Source: Streptomyces griseiscabiei
Lineage (GTDB): Bacteria; Actinomycetota; Actinomycetes; Streptomycetales; Streptomycetaceae
Assembly (NCBI RefSeq): GCF_020010925.1
Contig: NZ_JAGJBZ010000001.1
Coordinates: 1,240,001 to 1,304,000 of the forward strand
Length of the DNA stretch: 64,000 nt
Direction of reading: 5' to 3'
How positions within the stretch are numbered: the stretch's first letter is position 1; each line of letters begins with the position of its first letter. Below, piece by piece: positions 1-11,553 of the stretch. The position numbers were made by a program, and so were the translations under genes. The notes under the pieces were generated by a model, which saw nothing but the letters and a program-made list of their open reading frames with translations, was not told where the DNA came from and did not search any database.

Positions 1-497
1 CGCTGGGCCGGACGGCGGAGGGGGTACGGGCGTACCGGGTCTCCCTCGCCCGGCGGCCGTCCGCGGGGGTCGCGCTGCGGCTGGGCGAGCTGTACGAGTC
101 GCTGGGGCGGGGGCGGGAGGCGCGCGAACAGTACGGGGTGGTGCGGACGCTGGTGGCACGGTCCGCCGCGGCCGGGGTGAACGAGTCACTCGTCCTCGGG
201 GCTCTGGAGGCGGATCACGGGTCGCCGGCGGTGGCCGTGGGGCTGCTGCGGGCCGAGTGGGAACGTCAGCCGGGGCTGCGGGTGGCCGACGCGCTCGGGT
301 GGGCGCTGCATCGTGCCGGAGAGGACGGGGAGGCGCTCGGGTTCGCCCGGCGGGCGACGGATCGGGCGCGGGGTGGGGAGGTGCGGAGTGCGACCTACGC
401 GTATCACCGGGGGGTGATCGAGCAGGCCTTGGGGCTGGCGGCTCCGGCGCGGCGGCATCTGGAGGAGGCGCGGCGGTTGAATCCGTATGTCGCGTGA
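1..497 (+). CDS. TPR-like protein, C-terminal part (gene starts before the window)
   Basis: The open frame enters from the left edge (first full codon at 3) and ends with TGA at 495-497, so only the C-terminal 164 or so residues are seen. They form repeated amphipathic helical pairs rich in Ala, Leu, Arg and Glu, such as LGELYESLGRGREAREQYG and LGWALHRAGEDGEALGFARR. These have the spacing and small-residue pattern of tetratricopeptide repeats, ending in LEEARRLNP. TPR units mediate protein-protein contact; no catalytic domain is visible here. The gene converges on hppD, with a long palindromic repeat between them. The N-terminal domain and real function cannot be judged. Confidence 0.75.
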   Translation, partial: LGRTAEGVRAYRVSLARRPSAGVALRLGELYESLGRGREAREQYGVVRTLVARSAAAGVNESLVLGALEADHGSPAVAVGLLRAEWERQPGLRVADALGWALHRAGEDGEALGFARRATDRARGGEVRSATYAYHRGVIEQALGLAAPARRHLEEARRLNPYVA

Positions 498-505
498 GGG
501 GGTGG

Positions 506-662
506 GGGGTGCGGTTTCGTGGGCGGGTGCGGGTGGGTGGGGGCTGGTCGCGCAGTTCCCCGCGCCCCTTGGTCACCCGGGCGCACCCCGTGCTCTTGAG
601 GGGCGCGGGGAACTGCGCGAGAAGCCCCAACGGACCCGCACCCGCCGACGAACCCGCACCCC
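506..662. repeat. Dispersed palindromic repeat, full copy (bidirectional terminator-like)
   Basis: This is a long imperfect inverted repeat. The left core (548-570) begins TCGCGCAGTTCCCCGCG and the right core (599-620) is its reverse complement. Flanking arms rich in GGGTGCGGGT and ACCCGCACCC extend the pairing. It fills the gap between the converging TPR and hppD genes, so it probably ends transcription from both sides. The same core recurs near 24.4, 46.2, 50.3 and 54.9 kb. Confidence 0.85.
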
Positions 663-683
663 CGAGCTATGAGGCGCCCCGGA

Positions 684-3124
<2,441 letters not shown>

Positions 3125-3132
<8 letters not shown>

Positions 3133-4321
3133 GCACGGTGTGGCGGGGGCGACCATCGAGCTGGTCAACCTCAGCAAGAGGTATCCCGGCAGTCGTCAAC
3201 CCTCCGTCGACAGCGTCAATATGCGGATCAACGCCGGCGAGACCGTCGTGCTCGTCGGGCCGTCCGGCTGCGGAAAGTCGACGACGCTCAAGCTGATCAA
3301 CAGGTTGATCGAGCCGTCCGGCGGTTCCGTCCGGATCAATGGTGAGGACGTCACCGGCATTGATCCGGTCAAGCTGCGGCGCAAGGTGGGCTATGCCATC
3401 CAGTCGTCGGGGCTCTTCCCGCACATGACCGTCGCCCAGAACATCGCGCTCGTACCGAGGATGGCCGGCTGGTCCGTGTCCCGGGTGAGGGCACGGGTGG
3501 CGGAGATGCTGGAGCTGGTGGGGCTCGACCCGGGCGAGTTCCGCGACCGGTATCCGCGGCAGCTCTCCGGGGGCCAGCAGCAACGGGTGGGCGTGGCACG
3601 GGCCCTGGCCGCCGATCCGCCCGTCCTGCTGATGGACGAGCCGTTCGGGGCGGTGGACCCGATCACCCGCGACCACCTCCAGGACGAACTGCTGCGGCTC
3701 CAGCGCGAGTTGCGCAAGACGATCGTGTTCGTCACCCATGACTTCGACGAGGCGGTCAAGCTGGGCGACCGGATCGCGATCCTGCGGGAGCGGTCGCGCA
3801 TCGCGCAGTTCGACACCCCGGAGGCGATCCTCGCCGGACCGGCCGACGACTTCGTCTCCGGTTTCGTGGGCGGGGGCGCCACGCTGCGGCGACTCGGTCT
3901 GACCCGCGTACGGGAGATCGCGGTGACCGACTGGCCGACGGCCGGCGCGGACGATCCACCGCGCCGGGTCCTCGAACGGCTGCGGACCGGCGACACGGAC
4001 GAGCTGCTGCTCCTCGACGGAAGCGGACGCCCCTTCAAGTGGCTGCGCCGCGAGGACCTGACGGGGGCGGGGCGCGGTGAGGGGGCACTCGCGCGGGCCG
4101 GGACCCCGGTCCGCAGGACCGTCGCCGGGGACGCCACGCTGCGGGACGCCCTGGAGGCCGTGCTGACCGACGGCTCGGGGCGGGTCGCGGTCACCGGGCC
4201 GGACGGCGAGTACACGGGTGTGGTGGACATGGAGACCCTGGTCGCCTCGGCCCGTGGGCTCCTGGAAGCGGACCGGCTGGCCGCCCTGGAGCACCGGCAC
4301 GCACGGGAGGAGGCCGGGTGA
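3125..4321 (+). CDS. Osmoprotectant-type ABC ATPase with CBS domains (OpuCA-like)
   Basis: This 398-residue ATPase powers the importer. It has Walker A GPSGCGKST (near 45), the Q-loop QSSGLFPH, the signature LSGGQQQRVG and Walker B LLMDEP followed by the H-loop VTHD. The C-terminal 130 residues form a CBS-type pair, as in OpuCA, where they sense ionic strength. The GTG start overlaps the upstream permease, and the stop overlaps the next permease start, so translation is probably coupled across the operon. Confidence 0.95.
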
Positions 4322-5235
4322 CCGCGGCGGAGACGGGTGCCACGACCGGGGCGGGCCCGACGACGAGGACCGCGGCCTCCACCGAGACGGCGGCCCCGGC
4401 GCCCGCCCCGGACACCCTGCCCACGCCGGACGGCACCTTCGCGGGCCCCGCCGCCCCTCCCACCGGCCAGGCCCCGCCGCCCGGACAGCCCCTCGTGCTC
4501 CGGGTGAGCAGGCGGAAGCTGACCATCCTGCCCTCTGTCCTCGTCGTCGTCCTGTTCGCCACCTGGGTCTGGTTCGAGCAGGCCGAGCTGGACGCCATCT
4601 CCGCGAACGCGCTGTCGAACGGGCAGGTGTGGCAGGCCCTGTGGCAGCACATCCGGCTGACGGTGATCTCCACCTTCTTCGTGCTGATCATCGCGATCCC
4701 GCTGGGCATCGCGCTGACCCGGGAGGCGTTCCGCAAGGCCACCCCGGTGGCCATGACCGTCGCCAACGCGGGCCAGGCCACCCCCGCCATCGGCCTGCTC
4801 GCGCTGCTGGTGATCTGGCTCGGCATCGGCACCACGGCGGCGCTGATCGGCATCATCGCCTACGCCGTCCTGCCCGTCCTCTCCAACACGATCGCCGGAC
4901 TGAAGGCGAACGACCCGACCCTCCTCGAAGCCGCCCGGGGCATCGGCATGTCCCCGAAGGAGGTCCTCACCCGTGTCGAACTCCCCTTGGCCGTACCGCT
5001 GATCCTGGCGGGCGTCCGCACCGCCCTCGTCCTGAACGTGGGCACGGCCACCCTCGCCACCTTCGGCGGGGGCGGCGGCCTCGGCGTACTGATCACCACC
5101 GGCATCACCAACCAGCGCATGCCCGTCCTCGTGCTCGGCTCGATCCTCACGGTGGCCCTGGCCCTGCTGGTCGACTGGCTCGCCTCACTGGCCGAAGTGC
5201 TGCTCCGGCCGCGGGGTTTGGAGACGGACCCGTGA
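4318..5235 (+). CDS. Osmoprotectant-type ABC permease with long N-terminus (OpuCD-like)
   Basis: This is the second permease of the importer, 305 residues. The first 70 residues are a Thr/Ala/Pro-rich, probably disordered cytoplasmic extension before the first membrane helix (LPSVLVVVLFATWVWF). The permease core carries the EAA loop (LLEAARGIGMSPKEVLTRVELPLAVP) and a Gly-rich FGGGGGLGVLI segment. It starts at a GTG overlapping the ATPase stop and ends overlapping the binding-protein start. The long N-terminal tail is unusual compared with the compact first permease. Confidence 0.92.
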   Translation: MTAAETGATTGAGPTTRTAASTETAAPAPAPDTLPTPDGTFAGPAAPPTGQAPPPGQPLVLRVSRRKLTILPSVLVVVLFATWVWFEQAELDAISANALSNGQVWQALWQHIRLTVISTFFVLIIAIPLGIALTREAFRKATPVAMTVANAGQATPAIGLLALLVIWLGIGTTAALIGIIAYAVLPVLSNTIAGLKANDPTLLEAARGIGMSPKEVLTRVELPLAVPLILAGVRTALVLNVGTATLATFGGGGGLGVLITTGITNQRMPVLVLGSILTVALALLVDWLASLAEVLLRPRGLETDP

Positions 5236-6191
5236 ACCGGCGCACGCCCCTGCTGCTCTGCTGTCTGCTGATGACCGGCTGCGGGCTGACCAGCGGCTCC
5301 CCCATGACCGACGACGTCCTGCCGGGCTCGGTCGGGCGGGGACAGCCACTGAAAGGGGCCCGGCTGACCGTCACCGCCAAGGACTTCACCGAGAACCTGA
5401 TCCTCGGCGCCATGATGGGCATCGCCTTCCAGGCGGCCGGCGCGGAGGTACTCGACCGCACCGGCATCCAGGGGTCGTTCGGCGCCCGGGAGGCGGTGCG
5501 GAGCGGGGACGCCGACGCCATGTACGAGTACACGGGCACCGCCTGGATCACCTACCAGGGCAACAGCGCCCCCGTCCCCGACCCGCGCCGGCAGTGGGAG
5601 GAGGTCCGTGACGCCGACCTGGAGAACGGTCTGACCTGGCTGCCGCCGTCCGCGCTCAACAACACCTACGCCCTCGCCCTGAACCGCGCCCACTCCGCCG
5701 AGTACGGCACGAGGACCCTCTCCGACGTGGCCCTGCTGGCGGCGAAGGAACCCGGGGCGGTCACCCTGTGCGTGGAGAGCGAGTTCGCCAACCGCGCGGA
5801 CGGGCTGCCGGGCATGCAGAAGGCGTACGGGATGAGCCTGCCCGCGGGGAACATCACCCTGATGGACAGCGGGATCATCTACACCCAGGCGGCGAAGGGG
5901 AGTTGTCTGTTCGGGGAGGTCTACACGACCGACGGGCGGATCGAGTCGATGAGGCTCGCGGTGATGGCCGACGACCGGCGGTTCTTCCCCAACTACAACG
6001 CGGCCCCCGAGATCAACTCCGCGACGCTGAAGGAGTGGCCGGAGATCGCCGACGTCCTCGCCCCCGTCACGAAAAGGCTGGACAACGCCGTGGCCCGCGA
6101 GCTGAACGCCCGGGTGGACGTCGACGGCGAGGACCCGCACCGGGTGGCGCTGGACTGGATGGTGGCGGAGGGGTTCGTGCGGGAGGGTTGA
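5232..6191 (+). CDS. Osmoprotectant-binding lipoprotein (OpuCC/OpuAC-like)
   Basis: This 319-residue extracellular binding protein has a short lipoprotein signal with a lipobox ending LLMTGC, so lipid is likely attached at about Cys17. The mature part contains the family motifs KDFTENLILGAMMG near the start and YEYTGTAW, placing it with quaternary-amine binding proteins. It is the last gene of the operon, coupled by GTGA to the permease. The gene order permease, ATPase, permease, receptor is typical of OpuC systems. Confidence 0.93.
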   Translation: MNRRTPLLLCCLLMTGCGLTSGSPMTDDVLPGSVGRGQPLKGARLTVTAKDFTENLILGAMMGIAFQAAGAEVLDRTGIQGSFGAREAVRSGDADAMYEYTGTAWITYQGNSAPVPDPRRQWEEVRDADLENGLTWLPPSALNNTYALALNRAHSAEYGTRTLSDVALLAAKEPGAVTLCVESEFANRADGLPGMQKAYGMSLPAGNITLMDSGIIYTQAAKGSCLFGEVYTTDGRIESMRLAVMADDRRFFPNYNAAPEINSATLKEWPEIADVLAPVTKRLDNAVARELNARVDVDGEDPHRVALDWMVAEGFVREG

Positions 6192-6245
6192 GCCACCGGG
6201 GAGTGCCTCCGGGGGGGCCGCCGGGGCGTGAGCCGCGATCGTGGC

Positions 6246-7046
6246 TCAGCAGCTGGGCACGGACCCCTTGCCCGTCTCCAGGGCCACGAGCGAGGCGACC
6301 GCGCCCTTCAGGGTCGTCACCGGGACGAGCCGCAGCCCCTTGGGCAGTTCGGTCTGCGCGTCGGAGCACTCGGCCTCGGGGACGAGGAAGACGGTGGCGC
6401 CGTCGCGGCGGGCCGCCTGCGTCTTGAGCGCGACCCCGCCGACGGCACCGACCTTGCCGGCGGTGTCGATGGTCCCCGTACCGGCGATGACGCGGCCGCC
6501 CGTGAGGTCGCCGCCGCTGCCGTCGCCGTCGAGCTTGTCGACGATGCCGAGGGAGAAGAGCAGGCCGGCGCTGGGGCCGCCGACGTCCGCGAGCCGCAGG
6601 GTGACCTCGATGTCGCCGGAGTCCTCGCCGAGGTAGGCGAGCGCGGCCTCGGTGGCGGTGTCCTGGGACTCCTTCATCTCGGCCTGGTTGTGCTTCTGGA
6701 TCTCCTCGGTGGTGTCACCGCTCGGGTAGACCGCCTCGCGGGGCATGACGGCCTGGTCCGTGCGGAACCAGCCGTCGATCACCTCGCCGAGCCCGACGCG
6801 GGCGTCCGGTCCGGTCGCCTCGATCGTCGTCATCCGCAGCTGCCCGGTGGTCTTCCGGGCCTCCGTGCCGCTGATGGTGATCACCGGTTCGCCCTTGTTC
6901 TCGCCCAGCACGTTCGCCGTCATCCCCGGCTGCGCCACGGAGAACGGCAACGGCGCGAACACCGCCGTGGCGAGCAGCCCCACCACCGGCAGGGCACAGA
7001 CGGCTACGGCCACGGGACGCGAAAGGCTGGAGAGACGAGAGAGCAC
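6246..7046 (-). CDS. Membrane-anchored Lon-like (S16) serine protease without PDZ domain
   Basis: This 266-residue protein has an N-terminal membrane segment (about 10-32) followed by an extracytoplasmic region. The C-terminal half (about 140-260) is a Lon-type proteolytic domain: the nucleophile is Ser159 in GGPSAGLLFSLG and the partner Lys is probably Lys208 in GGVALK. It resembles actinobacterial and Bacillus YlbL-like proteases, but I cannot see the PDZ domain those usually carry between the membrane segment and the protease. It starts at GTG. The substrate is unknown. Confidence 0.85.
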   Translation of the reverse strand: MLSRLSSLSRPVAVAVCALPVVGLLATAVFAPLPFSVAQPGMTANVLGENKGEPVITISGTEARKTTGQLRMTTIEATGPDARVGLGEVIDGWFRTDQAVMPREAVYPSGDTTEEIQKHNQAEMKESQDTATEAALAYLGEDSGDIEVTLRLADVGGPSAGLLFSLGIVDKLDGDGSGGDLTGGRVIAGTGTIDTAGKVGAVGGVALKTQAARRDGATVFLVPEAECSDAQTELPKGLRLVPVTTLKGAVASLVALETGKGSVPSC

Positions 7047-7091
7047 GGGGTCAATCTACGTGAGGAGCGATTTCGGCCAGGGGCCGGTGGC

Positions 7092-7144
7092 GGTCCGGGC
7101 CTCACCGGGCGGGTCCGGGCCTCACCGGGCGGGTCCGGGCCTCA
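7092..7144. repeat. Short tandem repeat, 20-base unit, about 2.6 copies
   Basis: A 20-base unit beginning GGTCCGGGCCTCACC is repeated head to tail at 7092, 7112 and (partly) 7132. The third copy runs into the marR stop codon. Its function is unknown; replication slippage would explain it. Confidence 0.85.
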
Positions 7145-7618
7145 GTTGACGTCCACGTCCTCGAAGAGGGTGAGGAGCTGGGTCAGCACCCGTACGCACG
7201 AGTCGACGTCGGCCCCCGTCAGGTCCCCGCCCGCCCGCTCCAGCAGCACGCTCTCCCGGGCGACCAGCTCGTCGACGGCCGCCCGGCCGGCGTCGGTCAG
7301 CCGGATCAGGGAGGACCGCTGGTGCGCGGGGTTCGCGACGGCCTCGACGAGGTCCCGCGCCGCCGCCTCATTGACCATCCGCTGGACGAACTGCCTGCTC
7401 AGCGCGAGGGTCCGCCCCATCTGCGGGACGGTCATGGGCCGCCCGCCCATGCGCAGCAGCTCCAGCACCGCGCGCACCCCGACGGGGAACCCCTCCTTGC
7501 GTTCCTTCAGCTCCAGCGCGCGGGTCGTCCGCCGGTAGAGAGGCCCCAGGACGGCGAACACCTCGGACAGCCGCCCGGCGAGCACGTCGGGCGGCAGCGG
7601 CTCATTGGTCTCTGTCAC
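7142..7618 (-). CDS. MarR family transcriptional regulator
   Basis: This 158-residue regulator has a winged helix-turn-helix (about 45-105; MTVPQMGRTLALSRQFVQRMV then LIRLTDAGRAAV), flanked by helices that form the MarR dimer interface. The GTG at 7618 is preceded by GGAG nine bases upstream; longer in-frame starts would cross the operator. It is divergent from an alpha/beta hydrolase, with two palindromes in between, so autoregulation plus control of the hydrolase is likely. The inducer is unknown; MarR proteins usually sense phenolic or other small toxic compounds. Confidence 0.93.
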   Translation of the reverse strand: MTETNEPLPPDVLAGRLSEVFAVLGPLYRRTTRALELKERKEGFPVGVRAVLELLRMGGRPMTVPQMGRTLALSRQFVQRMVNEAAARDLVEAVANPAHQRSSLIRLTDAGRAAVDELVARESVLLERAGGDLTGADVDSCVRVLTQLLTLFEDVDVN

Positions 7619-7652
7619 GGGCTCATTCTCCGCCACGCCCTCCCACCACCAC

Positions 7653-7677
7653 AGAATGACAACTGGGTTGTCATTCT
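7653..7677. promoter_or_regulatory. MarR-type operator 1
   Basis: A perfect inverted repeat: 11-base arms AGAATGACAAC and GTTGTCATTCT separated by three bases. It sits between the divergent marR and hydrolase starts and shares the TGACA/TGTCA core with operator 2, whose centre is 31 bases away. Confidence 0.8.
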
Positions 7678-7685
7678 GCCTCCAA

Positions 7686-7706
7686 CATGACACCTTGGTT
7701 GTCATG
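7686..7706. promoter_or_regulatory. MarR-type operator 2, overlapping the hydrolase start codon
   Basis: Arms CATGACA and TGTCATG flank a 7-base centre. The right arm contains the hydrolase ATG at 7704, so bound repressor would also cover the ribosome start site. The spacing from operator 1 (about three helical turns) suits cooperative binding on one DNA face. Confidence 0.7.
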
Positions 7707-8570
7707 AATGCCGCCTCGCAGGTCCTCACGCGCACGTTCCAGTCCGACGACGGCCCCCTCGCCTACCTGGACACGGGCCAGGAATCCGGCCGGAAGGCCG
7801 GCCCGGGCACCCCGCTCGTGCTGCTGCACGGCGGTTTCACGGATCACCGCATGTGGCGCGACCTGGTGCCCGCCCTGGTGGCGGCCGGTCATCGCGTCAT
7901 CGCCCCGGACGCCCGAGGCCACGGCGCCTCCGCCAACGCGAGCAGGCCCTTCCGCCTCACCGACGACCTCGCCGCGCTGCTGCGCCACCTGGACACGGGC
8001 CCGGCGGTCCTGATCGGCATGTCGATGGGCGGCGGCACGGCCGTCGACACGGCGCTGGAACACCCCGACCTGGTGCGCGCCCTCGTCGTCAGCGGCGTCG
8101 GCACGAGCGAGCCCGAGCACACGGACCCCTGGACCAAGGACAGCGTCGCCCGGTACTACGGCACGCTGATGTCCGGTGACATCGAGGCCTGGCTGAACGT
8201 GGTCGGCGAGGCGGTCGCCGGCCCGTACCGCACGGTCGGCGAGGTGGACCCCGACATCGTCCGGCGGGTACGGGAGATGAGCCGCGCCACGGCCCTGAAG
8301 CACACCGTCGGCGAGACGGACTGGCACGTCCCGGTGACCGACACCTGGGCCCGCGCCGCCACCGTCACCGTCCCCACCCTCGCCGTCAACGGCGCCCTCG
8401 ACGCCCCTGACCTCATCGCCATGGCCGAGCGCCTGATCGAGACGGTCGCCGGCGGCAGCCGGTCCCGGTCGATCGAGGGCACGGGCCACTACGCGAACAT
8501 GGAGGCACCGGACGCCTTCACCGGGCACCTACTGACCTGGCTGAACAGCCTGGAGGAAACGGCCGCGTAG
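7704..8570 (+). CDS. Alpha/beta hydrolase
   Basis: This 288-residue cytoplasmic hydrolase has an oxyanion-hole motif LLHGGFTDHRMW (about 37-48), the nucleophile elbow GMSMGGG (Ser near 110), and a late His in GTGHYANMEAPDAF. A catalytic acid is likely in the NGALDAPD segment. The ATG at 7704 is inside an operator. It is divergent from and probably repressed by the MarR gene. The substrate is unknown; such pairs often act on esters or lactones of plant or antibiotic compounds. Confidence 0.92.
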   Translation: MNAASQVLTRTFQSDDGPLAYLDTGQESGRKAGPGTPLVLLHGGFTDHRMWRDLVPALVAAGHRVIAPDARGHGASANASRPFRLTDDLAALLRHLDTGPAVLIGMSMGGGTAVDTALEHPDLVRALVVSGVGTSEPEHTDPWTKDSVARYYGTLMSGDIEAWLNVVGEAVAGPYRTVGEVDPDIVRRVREMSRATALKHTVGETDWHVPVTDTWARAATVTVPTLAVNGALDAPDLIAMAERLIETVAGGSRSRSIEGTGHYANMEAPDAFTGHLLTWLNSLEETAA

Positions 8571-8591
8571 CTCCGGCCCCGGGGCCCGGCG

Positions 8592-9233
8592 TCACCGCAG
8601 CGCGTCGGCCACTTCCCTGGCCGCGTCCATCACCCGCGGCCCCACCCGCTCCGGCACCGCGTCCGCCAGCATCACGACCCCGACACTGCCCTCGACCCCG
8701 CTCACCCCGAGCAACGGCGCCGCGGCCCCGCTCGCCCCCGCCTCCAGCTCCCCGTGCGTGAGCGCGTACCCGGGCCAGTCCCCCGGCTGCTGCCGCCCCG
8801 ACAGGATCGCCCGCCCCGCGGCGCCCCGGTCCAGCGCATGCCGGAACCCGGCCCGGTACGCCACGTGATAGTCCGTCCACGTCGGCTCGACCACCGCGAC
8901 CGCCAGCGCCTCGGTCCCGTCGACGAGCGTGAGATGGGCGGTCGCGCCTATGTCCTCGGCCAACGACCGCAGCGCGGGCAGCGCGGCCTCCCGCACCAGC
9001 GGATGCACCTGCCGCCCGAGCCGCAGCACCCCCAGCCCCACCCGGGCACGTCCGCCCAGGTCACGCCGTACGAGGGCATGCTGTTCCAGCGTCGCGAGCA
9101 GGCGGTACACCACGGTCCGGTTGACGCCGAGCTTGTTGGACAGCTCGGTGACGGTCAGCCCGTGGTCGGTGTCGGCCAGCAGCTTGAGGACACGCAGTCC
9201 CCGATCAAGCGTCTGAGAGGTCTCCGCGGTCAC
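8592..9233 (-). CDS. IclR family transcriptional regulator
   Basis: This 213-residue protein has an N-terminal winged helix-turn-helix (TLDRGLRVLKLL, LTVTELSNKLGVNRTVVYRLLATLE) and a C-terminal IclR effector domain (GATAHLTLVDGTEALAV, RHALDRGAAGRAIL). The GTG at 9233 has AAGGAG eight bases upstream, whereas a longer start at 9275 has none. It converges on the alpha/beta hydrolase, so no target is suggested by neighbours. Confidence 0.93.
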   Translation of the reverse strand: MTAETSQTLDRGLRVLKLLADTDHGLTVTELSNKLGVNRTVVYRLLATLEQHALVRRDLGGRARVGLGVLRLGRQVHPLVREAALPALRSLAEDIGATAHLTLVDGTEALAVAVVEPTWTDYHVAYRAGFRHALDRGAAGRAILSGRQQPGDWPGYALTHGELEAGASGAAAPLLGVSGVEGSVGVVMLADAVPERVGPRVMDAAREVADALR

Positions 9234-9599
9234 GACGCCCACTCCTTCTTGGGTGAGGGCGGCGACCCCTGTCACGGCTGATGCGTCACCGGTCCCGTCG
9301 GCGACGCGCTACAGAGGCCGCCGATCGGCTGAACCCGGATGATCCGGGCGGAGTCGCTTCACGGCTGCGCTCCGCGGCGGCGCTGCCACGGGGCGTATGC
9401 GTAGCGGGACAGTAGACGAGCCGGTTCGCTGAGCGGAAGACTCCGTCCAGAATCCGGTCAGTGACCGGTACGGACTACTTCGATTTGTCGCGAAATGTAC
9501 GGGCGTACGACGCGGAGTGCGCCCGGGAGCACACTCGGGGCGCGCGCTCCCACGAAGCGGAGCGCGCTGCCGAGCGCACTCCGCTGCGTACGGCCGGCC
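9234..9599. other. Intergenic region with nested inverted repeats
   Basis: The left part should hold the iclR promoter. At 9512-9522 and 9574-9584 there are perfect 11-base arms (GCGGAGTGCGC and its complement), with an inner GGGAGC/GCTCCC pair at 9525-9530 and 9546-9551. An alternative hairpin uses AGCGGAGCGC near 9555. This lies just downstream of the helicase stop and may act as its terminator. I see no convincing gene; the 84-residue reading at 9461 has the composition of a chance frame. Confidence 0.6.
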
Positions 9600-11393
9600 T
9601 CACTTCATCCGGGTCGCCCACTCCTGCACCTTGGCGATCCGCTGCCGCAGCTGCCCCGCGGTGGCCTCGGCGCTCGGCGGTCCGCCGCACACCCGCCGTA
9701 CCTCGGTGTGGATGACACCGTGCGGCTTGCCGCACTGGTGGGAGTACGCGCCGACCATGCCGTTGAGCTGTTTGCGCAGCTCCAGCAGTTCCTTGTGGGT
9801 GACGACGGGCCGCCGCTCGGCCGGCAGCTCCACGAGGTCGGCCTCGGCGTCCGGCTTCTTGCGGCTGTGCGCGATCTGCCGCGCCTGCCGCTTCTGCAGC
9901 AGCAGCTGCACCTGGTCGGGCTCCAGGAGCCCCGGAATCCCGAGGTAGTCCTGCTCCTCCTCGCTCCCGGGGTGGGCCTGCATGCCGAACTCGGCGCCGT
10001 TGTACATGACCCGGTCGAACACGGCGTCGGACTCCAGCGCCTCGAACGGCAGCATGTCCTGGTCGCCGGTGTCCTCGTCCTGCTCCCGCTCGGCCTCCGC
10101 GAGGAGCTTGTCCTCCTCGGCGTACGGGTCCTCCTCGCCCTCCTTCTTCGGCTTGTCGAGGGCGTGGTCCCGCTCCACCTCCATCTCGTTGGCGAAGGTG
10201 AGCAGGTCGGGGATGGTCGGCAGGAACACGGACGCGGTCTCGCCACGCCGCCGGGACCGCACGAAGCGTCCGACGGCCTGGGCGAAGAAGAGCGGGGTGG
10301 AGATGGTGGTGGCGTACACCCCGACCGCCAGCCGGGGCACGTCGACGCCCTCGGACACCATCCGGACGGCGACCATCCAGCGGTCGGTGCCGTGGCTGAA
10401 CTCGTCGATACGGTTCGAGGCGCCGGTGTCGTCGGAGAGGACGACGGTCGCGCTCGTCCCCGTGATCTCCCGGATCAGCTTGGCGTAGGCGCGGGCGGAG
10501 TCCTGGTCGGTGGCGATGACCAGGGCACCGGCGTCCGGGATGCCCTTCCTGACCTCGGTGAGCCGCTGATCGGCGGCGCGCAGCACACTCGGCATCCACT
10601 CACCGCGCGGATCCAGCGCCGTACGCCAGGCCTGGCTGATCGCGTCCTTGGTCATGGGTTCGCCGAGCCGGGCCTCGATCTCGTCGCCCGCCTTGGTCCG
10701 CCAGCGCATGTTGCCGCTGTAGGAGAGGAAGATGACGGGCCGGACGACGTTGTCGGCGAGCGCGTTGCCGTAGCCGTAGGTGTAGTCGGCGGACGACCGG
10801 CGGATGCCGTCCGTCCCCTCCTCGTACGTCACGAAGGGGATGGGGTTGGTGTCGGACCGGAACGGCGTACCGGTGAGCGCGAGCCGGCGGGTGGCGGGCT
10901 CGAACGCCTCCAGGCACGCCTCGCCCCAGGACTTGCTGTCACCGGCGTGGTGGATCTCGTCCAGGATCACGAGGGTCTTGCGCTGCTCGCTGCGGTTGCG
11001 GTGCAGCATGGGCCGTACGCCGACGCCCGCGTAGGTGATCGCGACCCCGTCGTACTCCTTGCTGAGCGGGCCCGCGCTGTACTCCGGGTCCAGCTTGATC
11101 CCTATCCGCGCGGCGGCCTCGGCCCACTGCTTCTTCAGATGCTCGGTGGGCGCCACGACCGTCACCTGCTGCACGACATGGTGGTGCAGGAGCCAGGACG
11201 CGAGCGTCAGCGCGAACGTCGTCTTCCCGGCGCCCGGGGTCGCGACCGCGAGGAAGTCCCGCGGCTGCTCCTGGATGTACCTCTCCATCGCCCCCTGCTG
11301 CCAGGCACGCAGCTTGCTGGCGGTACCCCACGGGGCACGGCCCGGGAAGGCGGGCGAGAGGTGGTGGTTCGAGGAGGTGGCGGTGGTAGTCAC
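9600..11393 (-). CDS. SF2 DEAD/DEAH-type helicase
   Basis: This 597-residue ATP-dependent helicase has a Q-motif-like LRAWQQGAMERYI, Walker A ATPGAGKTT (near 52), motif II DEIHH (DEAH-like), motif III LTGTPF and motif VI QAVGRFVRSRR. A charged Glu/Asp-rich linker lies near 420-460, followed by a basic C-terminal region. It belongs to the group of DEAD/DEAH proteins widespread in Streptomyces with no assigned pathway. The GTG start lies at 11391-11393. It is a single gene between iclR and the Doc pair. Confidence 0.93.
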   Translation of the reverse strand: MTTTATSSNHHLSPAFPGRAPWGTASKLRAWQQGAMERYIQEQPRDFLAVATPGAGKTTFALTLASWLLHHHVVQQVTVVAPTEHLKKQWAEAAARIGIKLDPEYSAGPLSKEYDGVAITYAGVGVRPMLHRNRSEQRKTLVILDEIHHAGDSKSWGEACLEAFEPATRRLALTGTPFRSDTNPIPFVTYEEGTDGIRRSSADYTYGYGNALADNVVRPVIFLSYSGNMRWRTKAGDEIEARLGEPMTKDAISQAWRTALDPRGEWMPSVLRAADQRLTEVRKGIPDAGALVIATDQDSARAYAKLIREITGTSATVVLSDDTGASNRIDEFSHGTDRWMVAVRMVSEGVDVPRLAVGVYATTISTPLFFAQAVGRFVRSRRRGETASVFLPTIPDLLTFANEMEVERDHALDKPKKEGEEDPYAEEDKLLAEAEREQDEDTGDQDMLPFEALESDAVFDRVMYNGAEFGMQAHPGSEEEQDYLGIPGLLEPDQVQLLLQKRQARQIAHSRKKPDAEADLVELPAERRPVVTHKELLELRKQLNGMVGAYSHQCGKPHGVIHTEVRRVCGGPPSAEATAGQLRQRIAKVQEWATRMK

Positions 11394-11553
11394 GGTCTCC
11401 GATGGGGTGGTCGAGCGGCTCGGCGGGTAGCCCCGGGCGACTCGCGCAGCGACTCGGACACCTCGGCTACGTATGACAACCGGGCCACCCTACCGGCGCA
11501 CACGTCGTGTCAACGCGCGTACGACACCCCCTCCCCCGTCGATGGGACCCACC

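Noticed and set aside
9461..9715. Possible 84-residue gene downstream of the helicase
   Set aside because: It overlaps the helicase 3' end and the inverted-repeat region; the composition is that of a chance frame.
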